A stretch of 64,000 bases of DNA from Malassezia japonica (taxonomy: Eukaryota; Basidiomycota; Malasseziomycetes; Malasseziales; Malasseziaceae). The notes under the pieces were generated by a model. The model ran no database searches. It was not told where the DNA came from and saw only the letters and a program-made list of their open reading frames with translations. Below, in pieces: positions 51,385-60,809 of the stretch; position 1 is the stretch's first letter, and every line of letters begins with the position of its first letter. The stretch spans positions 434,001 to 498,000 of the forward strand of contig NC_083371.1 in NCBI RefSeq assembly GCF_029542785.1, in the 5' to 3' direction. The position numbers and the translations under genes are program-made.

Positions 51385-52149
51385 TTACATAACGACACAT
51401 TTACAACCTTTGGAGATGCCATCCTCCGCCTTGTTCATAGATGCGGACGCACCGCCGTTCGTTAAAGCACTGTTGGCACTGGGACGGCCAAACACCTGCT
51501 CCTTGTTGTAGCGGCGGATTTCGCGGACCAGATCGTTGAATGCCTCGTCCACGTTGACGCGCTGCTTGGCCGAAGTCTCGACGAAAGGGCAGCCAAAGTG
51601 CTTGGCGACTTCATAGCCCTCTGTCTGTTAGTTGTGCCAACGTACCTGCCGTGCTGACCTGGCGCTCGCCCTCCAAGTCGCACTTGTTCGCGACCATGAC
51701 GACCGGGAAGTAGTCCTTGTCCTTGACGCGCAGGACCTGCTGGTAAAAGGTGCTGATTTCTTCGAATGAGCTGCGGCTCGTAATGCTGTACACCAGCAAG
51801 AATCCTTCTCCGGTCCGCATATATTGTTCGCGCATCGCGCTGCGTGAGTCGAGACCACCTACCTGTACTCTTCCTGGCCCGCCGTGTCCAACACATCGAG
51901 CAGAGCGACCTCGTCATCGATCACGCATTGCTTGCGGTACGAATCTGGTGCGTTAGCGTTTGTTCCGATACGCCCAACCTACCTTCGATGGTCGGGTCGT
52001 ACTCGTCCACGAAATGGTTCTGAATGAACTGGATGGTGAGAGCGGATTTTCCTACGCCACCCCCACCACCGACGACGAGCTTGTATTCGCGCAGAATCTG
52101 GGCCTGTCGTGTGAGCATCCGGTCGGAAGGACGAGCCTACCTTTGACAT
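51385..52149 (-). CDS. RAS1: Ras GTPase
   Basis: Five exons, on the minus strand: 52149-52141, 52103-51983, 51944-51863, 51839-51646 and 51620-51385 (introns 37, 38, 23 and 25 nt), giving 213 aa. Exon 1 is only MSK (9 nt). N-terminus [15 protein letters not shown]-loop GGGGVGKS; switch I YDPTIEDSYRKQ; switch [26 protein letters not shown] and ETSAK for guanine specificity. The end CKCVVM is a CAAX box with an adjacent Cys for palmitoylation. The residue before the P-loop is Gly where nearly all Ras proteins have Val (V9 in human numbering). Residue 12-equivalent Gly and catalytic Gln are normal. The first intron could instead end six bases later, removing AQ. Confidence 0.95.
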
Positions 52150-52332
52150 AGTTTGGCACTCTGTGGTCAGTTTTGGATCTGCGCGGTACCTACAATTTCC
52201 AAGTAGTTGCTGAGTCTTTAATGTATATCCAGATACTCAGCCAACGTTCCACGAGCGCAACCTAGCCAGCGCGACTCCGCCCCGGCTATCAAAGGTCTCG
52301 TCAAGAGTGGATCCTCGGCGAAGTGGAGTTCC

Positions 52333-52338
52333 CACGTG
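52333..52338. promoter_or_regulatory. E-box CACGTG in RAS1/YND1 divergent promoter
   Basis: CACGTG 48 bp before the first YND1 ATG, in a 236-bp gap. Confidence 0.35.
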
Positions 52339-52385
52339 ACCTTTCGACAAAGTTTAAACTAAGCACGTCATTGGACAGTGTCCCG

Positions 52386-54992
52386 ATGCGTGAGCCCTGC
52401 AACGGACTCGTCCGCGAAAGTTTGTTGAGCACTACGTCACGCCGAGCTGTGTGGAGAATGTCGCATGGCTCACGCCAGGTCATGGCTCACAGTGATGGGG
52501 CGATGCTAGAGCGGCGCTCGCCCATTGTATCTCCTCTGGTACAGACGGAGATGAGCGCCGAGGAAGCAGAATGGCACGCACACCGTAATTATGCAGTGGT
52601 GGTCGACGCCGGCTCCTCCGGTTCGCGCCTCATGGTCTATTCGTGGCGCGATGTGGAGTGGGAGCGCAGCGTGCGTACTGAGAAAAACCTCCCTTTGGAC
52701 ATTCTGCCGACGGTCGAGAAGGGGACGTGGGAGAATTCGGACCGAGAGTGGCAGGTGAAAGTTGAGCCTGGTCTCTCGTCGTTCGCAGGTCACACACACG
52801 ACCTGCAAGCGTACCTGGAGGACCTCTTTTCGCACGTCCAGGCCGTGGTGCCCCCTGATGCATGGTCACGTACGCCGATCCACGTCCTTGCGACTGCCGG
52901 TATGCGCATGGTCCCTGTCGCCCGGCGGAAAGCGATCTTGCAAGAAACATGCCGTGTTTTGCGCACACTCCCTTTTTCGGTCCCTGACGAGAACGATGCA
53001 AACACCGTGGACTCTGACAGTGTGTGTGGCGGCCAAGTACGAGTGATCTCTGGCGAGGAAGAAGGCTTGTTTGGCTGGATTGCGATCAACTACCTCATGG
53101 ACGGGTTCTCGACATCGAGCGCCGAGGTGCCTGCCGGCGATATTGCGTCCAAGGTGGGCAGCACGACGTATGGCTTCCTCGACATGGGCGGGGCCAGCAC
53201 GCAAATCGCTTTTGAGCCGTCCCAAGAGGCGCTTGCGACGCCGACCAACGGCACGGAGCAGGCGTCCTCGCCACAGCAGAACGACCTCTTTGACGTCAAT
53301 TTCCGGCGGCTGGACTCGTCGGTTGTCAAGCACCAGGTGTTTGTGACGACCTTTTTGGGATTCGGCACGAATGCGGCGCGCACACGCTACCTTGACGCCC
53401 TTGCAGCCGGGCACGAGGCGAGTACACCGCTCCCCGACCCCTGCCTGCCCAAGAACCTGCGCCTGGTGTCGGACGGAGCCGCGGTGATAGGAACCGGCTC
53501 GTTTTCCGAGTGCCTTGCGCTGCAGCAGCCGCTGCTGGACCGCGACGCAGAGTGCTCGCACCCTCCCTGTCTCTTCCACGGCGTGCATGTTCCCGCTATC
53601 GACTTTAAGAGCAACCAGTTTATTGGCGTGTCCGAGTACTGGTACAGCTCGCACGACGTCTTTAACCTGGGCGGCACCTATGACTACACGACCTACCAGA
53701 AAGCCGCACAGGACTTTTGCGCGGAAGAGTGGCCCGTGCTCGAGGCCAAGCTTTCGCAGAAGCACTACAAGGATCAGGTTACGCTCTCGCGCCTGCAGAT
53801 GCAGTGTTTCAAGGCGGCGTGGGTCGTTACCGTTTTGCACGAAGGCCTGCGCCTGCCCCGTCTGGGCGACGCAAATGCGCGCCTCAATGCCACCGATCAT
53901 GCTCAAGATGTCCCCGAGAAAGCCAACGACAAGAACCTGTTCCAGAGCGTGAATGATGTGCGTGGTCTCGGCGTGAGCTGGGCGCTTGGCAAGGCGATCC
54001 TCGAAGCGAGTACCGACATTCCCGCGGCGCCGTGTGCGTCGTGCGGCCTCACGATGCAAGAGCCCGAGCGTGGTGCGTTTGAAGCGGCCATGTCGCTGCG
54101 ACCCACGACGCAGCTCTCCGATACCCCCTGGCTCGCAAGCATCCTGTTCCTGGCTACGTGCCTTGGCCTAGCTGTACTTGGCTATCGTTTTTTCGTACGC
54201 CGCCGCAGCGGCGCGTGGACGCCGCTGCCGACGAGCGATGGGAGCCGCCGCAGCGAGGCGTGGAACGACAAGATGGACGACGCGACGCACGCCGTCGTCA
54301 TCCACGACGATGACGCGTGGAGCGACACGCCGGAAGCGAGTGATGGGCCGTCGCGCCCTCCCCGCCGGCACACGCGCCGCAAGTCGCACCGCAAAGGCAT
54401 CTGGTCCAAGGTCGTCCACGGCACAGCGACGTACGCCTCGCGCCAGCTGCAGCGCGTCGTCGCTCGCGACGTCCTGCCCACGTCGCTGCGCGCCGACGAG
54501 CCGAGCGGGAGTCGGCGGCCGTCGGCGGTGCGCATCGTGCCGCACCGCCTGCGAGACGTGCAGTACGAGCAGCTTTCGCGCGACGGGTACCCCCGCGTCC
54601 CCGCGCCGTGGGCCACTGCTTTAATGAGCGGCTCGCGCTCACCGACGTCGCCCATGACCCCCGTCGCCCCCCTATCTCGGCCCGTGTCTCCCCACGGGCG
54701 CGCGTCGCGTGTGGCATCCCCCCACCCCGAACGCAGTGCAAGTACGCCTCCCGCGCGCACGCGCAATGCGGCTGTGGCCAGCGGCATCCTGTATAGTTCG
54801 CGCCCTCCTTCGCGCGGCCCCTCGCCCATGACACTGGACACACGGCGGACGTCCAACAGCAGTGCCGCTGCGCCCTCCCCCAGCTGGCTGGCGCCGCCCG
54901 ACTCGCGCGTACGCTCACCGCTGGACGCACGCATGCGCTCGCCTACCGAGACCGTCCCCCGCTCGCCCGCCGGCGATTCGTTTGCGCCGTAG
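52386..54992 (+). CDS. YND1: Golgi apyrase (GDA1/CD39 family)
   Basis: Predicted 868 aa from the first in-frame ATG (52386); ATGs at 52458 and 52485 are alternatives. NTPDase that hydrolyses NDPs in the Golgi lumen to support nucleotide-sugar import. Apyrase conserved regions are visible: VVVDAGSSGSRLMVYSW, VLATAGMRMV, ISGEEEGLFGWIAINYL and GFLDMGGASTQIAFEP. A transmembrane helix near residue 580 (WLASILFLATCLGLAVLGYR) is followed by a ~270-residue cytosolic tail rich in Arg/Ser/Pro, including repeats around SPTSPMTP and RSPLDARMRSP. The N-terminus has no clear second helix, unlike GDA1. Confidence 0.87.
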   Translation: MREPCNGLVRESLLSTTSRRAVWRMSHGSRQVMAHSDGAMLERRSPIVSPLVQTEMSAEEAEWHAHRNYAVVVDAGSSGSRLMVYSWRDVEWERSVRTEKNLPLDILPTVEKGTWENSDREWQVKVEPGLSSFAGHTHDLQAYLEDLFSHVQAVVPPDAWSRTPIHVLATAGMRMVPVARRKAILQETCRVLRTLPFSVPDENDANTVDSDSVCGGQVRVISGEEEGLFGWIAINYLMDGFSTSSAEVPAGDIASKVGSTTYGFLDMGGASTQIAFEPSQEALATPTNGTEQASSPQQNDLFDVNFRRLDSSVVKHQVFVTTFLGFGTNAARTRYLDALAAGHEASTPLPDPCLPKNLRLVSDGAAVIGTGSFSECLALQQPLLDRDAECSHPPCLFHGVHVPAIDFKSNQFIGVSEYWYSSHDVFNLGGTYDYTTYQKAAQDFCAEEWPVLEAKLSQKHYKDQVTLSRLQMQCFKAAWVVTVLHEGLRLPRLGDANARLNATDHAQDVPEKANDKNLFQSVNDVRGLGVSWALGKAILEASTDIPAAPCASCGLTMQEPERGAFEAAMSLRPTTQLSDTPWLASILFLATCLGLAVLGYRFFVRRRSGAWTPLPTSDGSRRSEAWNDKMDDATHAVVIHDDDAWSDTPEASDGPSRPPRRHTRRKSHRKGIWSKVVHGTATYASRQLQRVVARDVLPTSLRADEPSGSRRPSAVRIVPHRLRDVQYEQLSRDGYPRVPAPWATALMSGSRSPTSPMTPVAPLSRPVSPHGRASRVASPHPERSASTPPARTRNAAVASGILYSSRPPSRGPSPMTLDTRRTSNSSAAAPSPSWLAPPDSRVRSPLDARMRSPTETVPRSPAGDSFAP

Positions 54993-55059
54993 CAATGTAT
55001 ATTAAAACATGTTATGAACCTAGTAGGTCTATGCGCACGTTCCCCGCTGCGTCCACGCG

Positions 55060-57493
55060 ATGGCGTCGTGGAGTGCGACGAACCCCGCGGGGCTCATTGC
55101 CGAGCACCTCAAGTCCCCCGATGATCTGTCCAAGATCACGGCGCTGCGGCGCAAGCTGACGCGCGAGCATGCTACGCTCTCTGCCAAGCTTAAAATGGGT
55201 GCCAAAGACCAGCTGGAAGCGACGCGGGAAGGACTGCTGCAGCTGCAGTCGACGCGTCGCGAGACGGCCGGCATCCACGAAGTCTTCTCGCAGATCGAGT
55301 CCATGTTCCAGGATGCGCCGCACGACGGCTCGTCGAAAGAGACGCGCGGCGCGCACAGTTTCCGCACGATCAGCGAGCTGTCGCAGGTCCGTCGCACGCT
55401 CGTGCAGACGACCGCGCTCTTGTCGAGGCTCGAGCAGCTGCCGAGCGACATCCAGATGCTCAGCCAGACGGTGCAGCAGTACCAGGCCGACTTGCTGGGC
55501 CCTGCGCCCGACCTCTTGTCGCTGCACTTTCACATGGTGCAGTGGGAGCGTTTCCGGAACGAGACGCTGCACCTTGCCGCCGGCAGCAGCAGCGACGTTC
55601 AGCAGCGGCTTGTGCAGATGCTTGCGCCGCTCGACACGCTCCTGGCTTCGTTCGGCACCTACCTCATGCTGCTCTGTGCCAACATTTTAAACCTGGTGCG
55701 CGTGCGGCAGCACGGCGTCGTGGTGCGCCTCATCAAGATCCTCGAGCGGGAGAACCGCGAGGACGAAAAAACGGCGGCGATCCGCCTCGCGAAGCGCGCC
55801 AACATTGAAGGCGCGGCGCGTTTCCGGAGCATTGCGACCTACGGCCACACCATCAAGCTCTACCGCCTAAAGCTCCAGGAAACGCTGCAGATCACTACGC
55901 AGCGGCGCCTGCAAGCGAGCTGGGACGCAGCCGAGGAGCCGACGCCGCTGGGCCTGTACGAGCAGGTGCAGTGGATCTACGACGACCTCGATTTGGTGCG
56001 CACGACGGTCGTGCCCCTCTTCCCCGAGGACTACCAGATCTACAAGACGTACGTGCAGACCTACCACAAAGCCCTCGGTGCAATCCTCCAAGAAAAGGTC
56101 GTGATCGAGGATGCCGGCGCGAACGATCTCTTGGAGCTGTACCACGTTGCGCAGCACCACCAAAACAAGCTCATGGAACCTGCGAAAGCGATCGACGAGG
56201 CGTGGCTGCAGCCTTCGCTGCTCGGCGGCCGCGAAGAAAACATCATGGGCGACTACCTGGCGCTGCTCACGCGCAAGATTGACGAATGGACTGCGACACT
56301 GATGCACGACGAAATCACCGCGTTTGTCACCCGCGAGTCTGCGCCGGAAGAGGGCGGCAACGGCATGTACATCCTCTCGTCCTGCGTCATTCTTTTCCGC
56401 ATGGTCAACCAGCAGATGGACACGGCGGTGCACGCCGGCGATCCCGAGCTGCTTGTGCGTGTGATCGACCACTCGTGCACTGTAATGCGCAACTGCCAGG
56501 CGTCCTGGCTCCAGATCCTCCAGCAAGAGTACAAGAAGCAGACGGCGGCCAAGCGCCCGGAAGATGTCAAGGGCGGTCTGGTGGAGTACATTATTGCGCT
56601 CGCCAACGACCAGCTTGCGAGCGCGGACCAGTGTGAGGTGCTTGCTGCGCGCCTCGAGTCGCTGGTCGCGCCGCAGTACAAGGCCCATGTGCGCGAAAAC
56701 ATCGACAATACCCTCAACGGCTTCCTGGACATTTCCAAGCACTGCATCCAGCTCCTGGTGGAGATTGTGCTGTTTGACCTGCGTCCTGCGTTCCGCGATC
56801 TCTTCACGTTCCCCGCGTGGTACGTCGAAGGGACCACGACGACCATCGTCGAGACGGTGCGCGACTATGCGATCGACTACGCGGCGCGCCTCGAGCCGAA
56901 CCTGTTCGACGTGCTGTCCGACGACCTCGTGACGCGCCTGCTCACCGCTTACCTCACGACGCTGCGCCGCTCGGCGCGTCTGCGTATGCCCAAGGCCGCT
57001 GAGCGCTTTTTGGGCGACGTCACCGAGCTCGGCCAGCTCATATCCTCGATCCGGTCGCACGAAGAGGCGACGCAGCGCACCGAGGTGCTGCACATGATGT
57101 ACGTCTCCCCACTGACCCAGCCATGCGATCCTCTCGTCGTCGCCTACAATGGTCTTTTTGCCATACTGGACCTTTGCCAAGGCCCACGGCCCGAATCTCG
57201 CTTTCCTCGAAGCGCTGCTGCGTGCGCGCGACGACATGGAAAAGGCCGACGTCGCTTCGCTCATGGAGAGCGCCAAGCGCAAGGTGAAGCAGGAAGGCAT
57301 GCCCGACATCCCCGAGAGTGGCCCGACGATCATGAGCGCCGTGTCGCAGACGCAGTCGGGCGGCCTGCTCAGCGCATCACTCCTCGGCAACTGGGCCGCG
57401 AGCGGCGCCGGAGAAGGCATTGCGTGGAGCACCCTGGCGCAGAGCGCGCAAAACTACCTCGGCGCGGCCGGATGGCGGGGCGCGCAAACGTAG
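55060..57493 (+). CDS. SEC6: Exocyst subunit SEC6
   Basis: Exons 55060-57098 and 57121-57493 (22-nt intron), 803 aa. Exocyst tethers secretory vesicles to the plasma membrane. The N-terminus (AEHLKSPDDLSKITALRRKL, KLKMGAKDQLEATREGL) and the long helical rods match fungal Sec6; VVIEDAGANDLLELYHVAQH is the conserved central block. Splicing gives LHMIHAILSSSPTMVFLPYW, then LEALLRARDDMEKADV, the Sec6 C-terminal helices. An out-of-frame ATG at 55031 could open a short upstream frame. Unspliced, the frame degenerates into Arg-rich noise. Confidence 0.88.
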
Positions 57494-57599
57494 CGAAATG
57501 CATGCGCCTTGCGCTTTTGTAAAAATAGCAACTACGTCTTTTGCACCAGCGAAGCCATTACGCCGGAAGAAGCAGGCCGGTATACCGGTGTACAGTGGC

Positions 57600-58638
57600 T
57601 TACTCGGTGACGTGAAGATGCTCGATCTGCTCCGCCGCCTCGTCGCGGCCCTGCTCCCAGCCGGTGGGCATGTAGGAGGTCATGTCGAGAGCGCCGTCGT
57701 CGTCGTCGTCGTCGTCGTCGCCGAACATTTCGGGGTTCAGCGCGAACATTTCACGGCCACTGAGGCCAGCCATCTTGTTGGCCTGCGCCTGGGTCGCCTT
57801 CTTCTGGCGCTGCGCCTCCTCCTCGGCGTCCTTCTTGTCCTGGCGCTCCTTCTTCCACTTGGTAAAGGACTCGCGCGTGACCGGCGTGAGGTTCGAGCCG
57901 AGTTTGTACCGCGCAGACTCGAGGAACTCTTCCAGAGAAATCTCGTTCTCCTTCTCGAGCGCCTCCCGTGCCTTGCGCTCCGACTTCAGCACGAAGCCCG
58001 GCGGGAGACAGTGGCGGTACATGCACTTTTCACCGCCGTTGGGGCACTCCCAGAACCAGCCATACTTGCCGTCCTCGACGGCCTGGATGAAGAACTTGCA
58101 CACCTTATCCGTCGTCGTGCGGGGGTTGCCGTGCTTCATGTTGATGACCTTGTTCAGCCGCTCCTGGTCCCACTTGTCCATCGTGTCGTTCTTCTTATCA
58201 TCGTCGTCCTTCTGGTCACGCGTGTCGGTGTAGAGGTCCTTCTTTTGCTGTTTGCGCTGTGCGTCTTCCGAGTGCGCAAATTTGCACCGTGCGGCGCTCT
58301 TATCACAGCGCCCTGCCTTCCAGAACGCACAGGTCATGCTCTTGGGGTCCACACCAAACGGCACACGGGGCTGCACGATCGGCGGGCCCTCGGCCTTGAG
58401 CATCTTTTCTGCCTCGGCCTTGATGCGCTTCTCCTCCTCCTTCTTCTTTTGCTTGGCGAGCGCTTCGCGGTTCAGACCAGCCTGCTGCTGCTGCTGCTGA
58501 ATAATTTTGACCTGCTGCTGGGCCTTGGCACCCTTCTTGTTCTTCATACCGAACGTCTGTGTGAGCCAAGCAACGTACCTTGTCGACCGTGACCTTGGGG
58601 GCGCCGCCGCCCCCACCGCCGCCTTTCTTGGGTGGCAT
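57600..58638 (-). CDS. TMA46: DRG-family regulatory CCCH protein TMA46 (ZC3H15)
   Basis: Exons, on the minus strand, are 58638-58579 and 58556-57600 (22-nt intron), giving 338 aa. MPPKKGGGGGGGAPKVTVDK joins to TFGMKNKKGAK, the standard DFRP1 start. Two zinc fingers follow: C-x7-C-x6-C-x3-H in CAFWKAGRCDKSAARCKFAH and the longer C-x17-C-x6-C-x3-H ending CMYRH. The DFRP domain and an acidic end with a run of Asp follow. TMA46 binds the translational GTPase RBG1/DRG1 on ribosomes. The start is 86 bp from divergent MIM1. Confidence 0.93.
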
Positions 58639-58724
58639 CTTTTGTCGTCAGGGTTCAAGGGAAAAGGTGTCGGCCGACAGAGAAGGGGTGGTGGCGACCC
58701 CTCCACTTTGCCCCGTGGCCCTCG

Positions 58725-59348
58725 ATGCTGTCGCGCGCGCCGCACGCCGCGCAGGAGATGCCGCACGAGGAGGCGGGCGAGGTGGCCGGCCTGCCGGACT
58801 GGGCGAACCGCATCACACACCCTGTTCTTGCCGAGGTCGTTCCGCGCGAAGAGTACGCCGAACAGGAGGCAAACGAGGCAGAAGAAGCGCAGGAAGAAGG
58901 CCTCGAAGCCGAGAGCGACTCGACCGAGAAGGGCGAGGACGAAAAGCAGCTTGCAGCGAACCCCTCTGAAAAAGAGCACCTCTTTGACGACATTTCCATC
59001 TCGTCCGGCGAGCCCGAGCCCGAGCCGGTCGAGCCGGCGGCGACGGGCGAGCTGACGCTCGCTGCCATCTTTGCGCCGCACCTGCCCTGGACGCGCCGCG
59101 CGCTGCTGCTGACAGCTTCGATCGCAGTAAACGTCGGCCTGCCGTTCATCAACGGCGTCTTTCTTGGCTTTGGCGAAATTTTCGCGCGTGCGTTTATCGC
59201 GCCGTGGATCGGGCTGGCGCCGCCCCTACTGAACTACAACCGGTACTCGCCGTCGCCTGCCGACGTGCCCCCGTTGTCTAGCATACCCCCCGGCGGCCTG
59301 CGGTCCTGGGCCAAAGGACTGGCGGAGCGTGAAGAGAAGGACGAGTAG
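58725..59348 (+). CDS. MIM1: Mitochondrial outer-membrane insertase MIM1
   Basis: Predicted 207 aa, intronless. The N-terminal ~115 residues are acidic. One transmembrane block (ASIAVNVGLPFINGVFLGFG, then EIFARAF; about 128-154) matches the MIM1/TOM13 signature, where yeast has LLLPFLNGMMLGFGELFA; the small-residue G-x3-G-like spacing supports oligomerisation. A C-terminal soluble tail follows. The MIM complex inserts alpha-helical outer-membrane proteins and Tom subunits. The acidic N-terminus is longer than in yeast. The stop is 1 nt from that of the convergent LRR gene. Confidence 0.87.
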   Translation: MLSRAPHAAQEMPHEEAGEVAGLPDWANRITHPVLAEVVPREEYAEQEANEAEEAQEEGLEAESDSTEKGEDEKQLAANPSEKEHLFDDISISSGEPEPEPVEPAATGELTLAAIFAPHLPWTRRALLLTASIAVNVGLPFINGVFLGFGEIFARAFIAPWIGLAPPLLNYNRYSPSPADVPPLSSIPPGGLRSWAKGLAEREEKDE

Positions 59349-59349
59349 A

Positions 59350-60744
59350 TTAGGCAGCATGATCCGTACCTGTGCACTCCCAGAATGCCAGCAGATCCGG
59401 CGTCGTCTCATTCGCGGAGCTCGGCTGCTCGCGCTGCAGGTCGACCCACTCCCCGTACCAGTTGCGGGGCTGGGACCGGGTCGCGAAGCACTCTTCCCAG
59501 GACCACGGGAGGATCGGCAGCGTGGCCTCGTCCACTTGCGACTGGTCGACGGGGTAGTCGACTTGCCGCAGCCCATACCCGATCGTGCTCGGCTCGCAGG
59601 CATAGGCAAGGACGTGCAGGAACTGCGTACGGGACAAGGCGCGTACCTCGTCCAGATGGTCTAGCACGACGCCGCGCAGCTCGAGGGGGAGGCGCAGCAG
59701 CGGAAAGGTGCCGCGTGCCTCTCCGCCTGCGTCGCGGGCTTTGCACCCTGCAATGCGCGCGGCGGCGAGCACCTTAGCCGCGCTTTTTCGTGTCGCGATC
59801 CGATCCTCTTCGTTCGCCTCGAGCTGGTTGGTAAGCAGCACGGGCCAGTTGGACGGCGTCAAAAGCGACGAGGCCTCCCAGTCGAACGCGGGCTCCTCGT
59901 CGTTGAGCGGCGCAGAGAGCGAGTCGATGCCGGTCGAAAAGAGGTCGAGGTGCATCACGCTGCGGTTCGGCGCGAGCGCATCCAGAGTCGATAGTGGCAG
60001 CGTGCTCTCTTGGCCGAGCGTGCACGCGACGCGCGAGCCGATAATCGCGTGCGCAATCGTACGCACGCCCGCCCACCCAAACTGGTTACCGTTGAGGTGC
60101 AGCCGTTCGAGGCCGCGGCACGCGACCGGGTCGCTGAGGAAGCATGCAATGCTGCGTGCGGCGGCGGTGCCGTGCTGCGCCTCGGGCGACTCGCCGTCGA
60201 CAAACATATTCACGCTGAGGCACAGCGTCTTGAGCGTCGTTCCTGTGCGGGGCAGTGCGTCGAAAAAGGCCGCGAGGCCTGCGTCGCCGAGGCAGTTTGC
60301 GGTAATGTTGAGCGCACGCAGCGAAGAAGTCCCGACGGCGCGTGCAAAGCGCCGGATCTCGTCGAGGCACTGTGCCTGGGGCGCATTGGAGCACAGCTCG
60401 TTGCCCTGCAGTTCGAGGCTCGACAGTGTGCCATTGTGCTCGACGGCCGCCGTGAGCCCACTCTTGTCGAATGACGTGAGCTGGTTCGACGAGAGGTCCA
60501 GCGCACGGATCCCCGGGTCGACCAGCACGCCGCCTGCGCTTGGGATGCGCTCGCTGCGCTCGCCTGGGCGGAGCCTGCGCCACTGATTTTGTTTTTCGAG
60601 CCCTTGGAGGAAGCGTGCGCAGCCCCCGTCCAGCATCTCTGCAAAGGAAACAGTCAGCGTCGTTACGCTGTGCGACTCGTGCGTCAGGCGCTCCAGCATC
60701 TCGGATACCGGCACCTCCTCCCCATGATACGAGACATGGTGCAT
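59350..60744 (-). CDS. Leucine-rich repeat (RNI-like) protein of unknown role
   Basis: Predicted 464 aa, intronless, from the first ATG (60744; the frame opens at a GTG upstream). Residues about 75-280 contain at least four ribonuclease-inhibitor-like LRRs: IRALDLSSNQLTSF, LSSLELQGNELCSN, LRALNITANCLGDAGLAAFF and LERLHLNGNQFGWAGVRTIA. The C-terminal 180 residues have no recognised domain; they include LPLELRGVVLDHL, which is mildly F-box-like but not convincing. I do not assign a function. Confidence 0.7.
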   Translation of the reverse strand: MHHVSYHGEEVPVSEMLERLTHESHSVTTLTVSFAEMLDGGCARFLQGLEKQNQWRRLRPGERSERIPSAGGVLVDPGIRALDLSSNQLTSFDKSGLTAAVEHNGTLSSLELQGNELCSNAPQAQCLDEIRRFARAVGTSSLRALNITANCLGDAGLAAFFDALPRTGTTLKTLCLSVNMFVDGESPEAQHGTAAARSIACFLSDPVACRGLERLHLNGNQFGWAGVRTIAHAIIGSRVACTLGQESTLPLSTLDALAPNRSVMHLDLFSTGIDSLSAPLNDEEPAFDWEASSLLTPSNWPVLLTNQLEANEEDRIATRKSAAKVLAAARIAGCKARDAGGEARGTFPLLRLPLELRGVVLDHLDEVRALSRTQFLHVLAYACEPSTIGYGLRQVDYPVDQSQVDEATLPILPWSWEECFATRSQPRNWYGEWVDLQREQPSSANETTPDLLAFWECTGTDHAA

Positions 60745-60776
60745 CGCGCGCAAGATGCCCGTGCGCTCCACGTTGC

Positions 60777-60783
60777 TGACTCA
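60777..60783. promoter_or_regulatory. TGACTCA upstream of ADE2
   Basis: TGACTCA 27 bp before the ADE2 ATG, in a 65-bp divergent gap. In yeast, purine genes use TGACTC (Bas1) and Gcn4 binds TGACTCA. Function here is inference. Confidence 0.45.
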
Positions 60784-60809
60784 GCGATTTTCCGGGTTTT
60801 CGTTTCACG

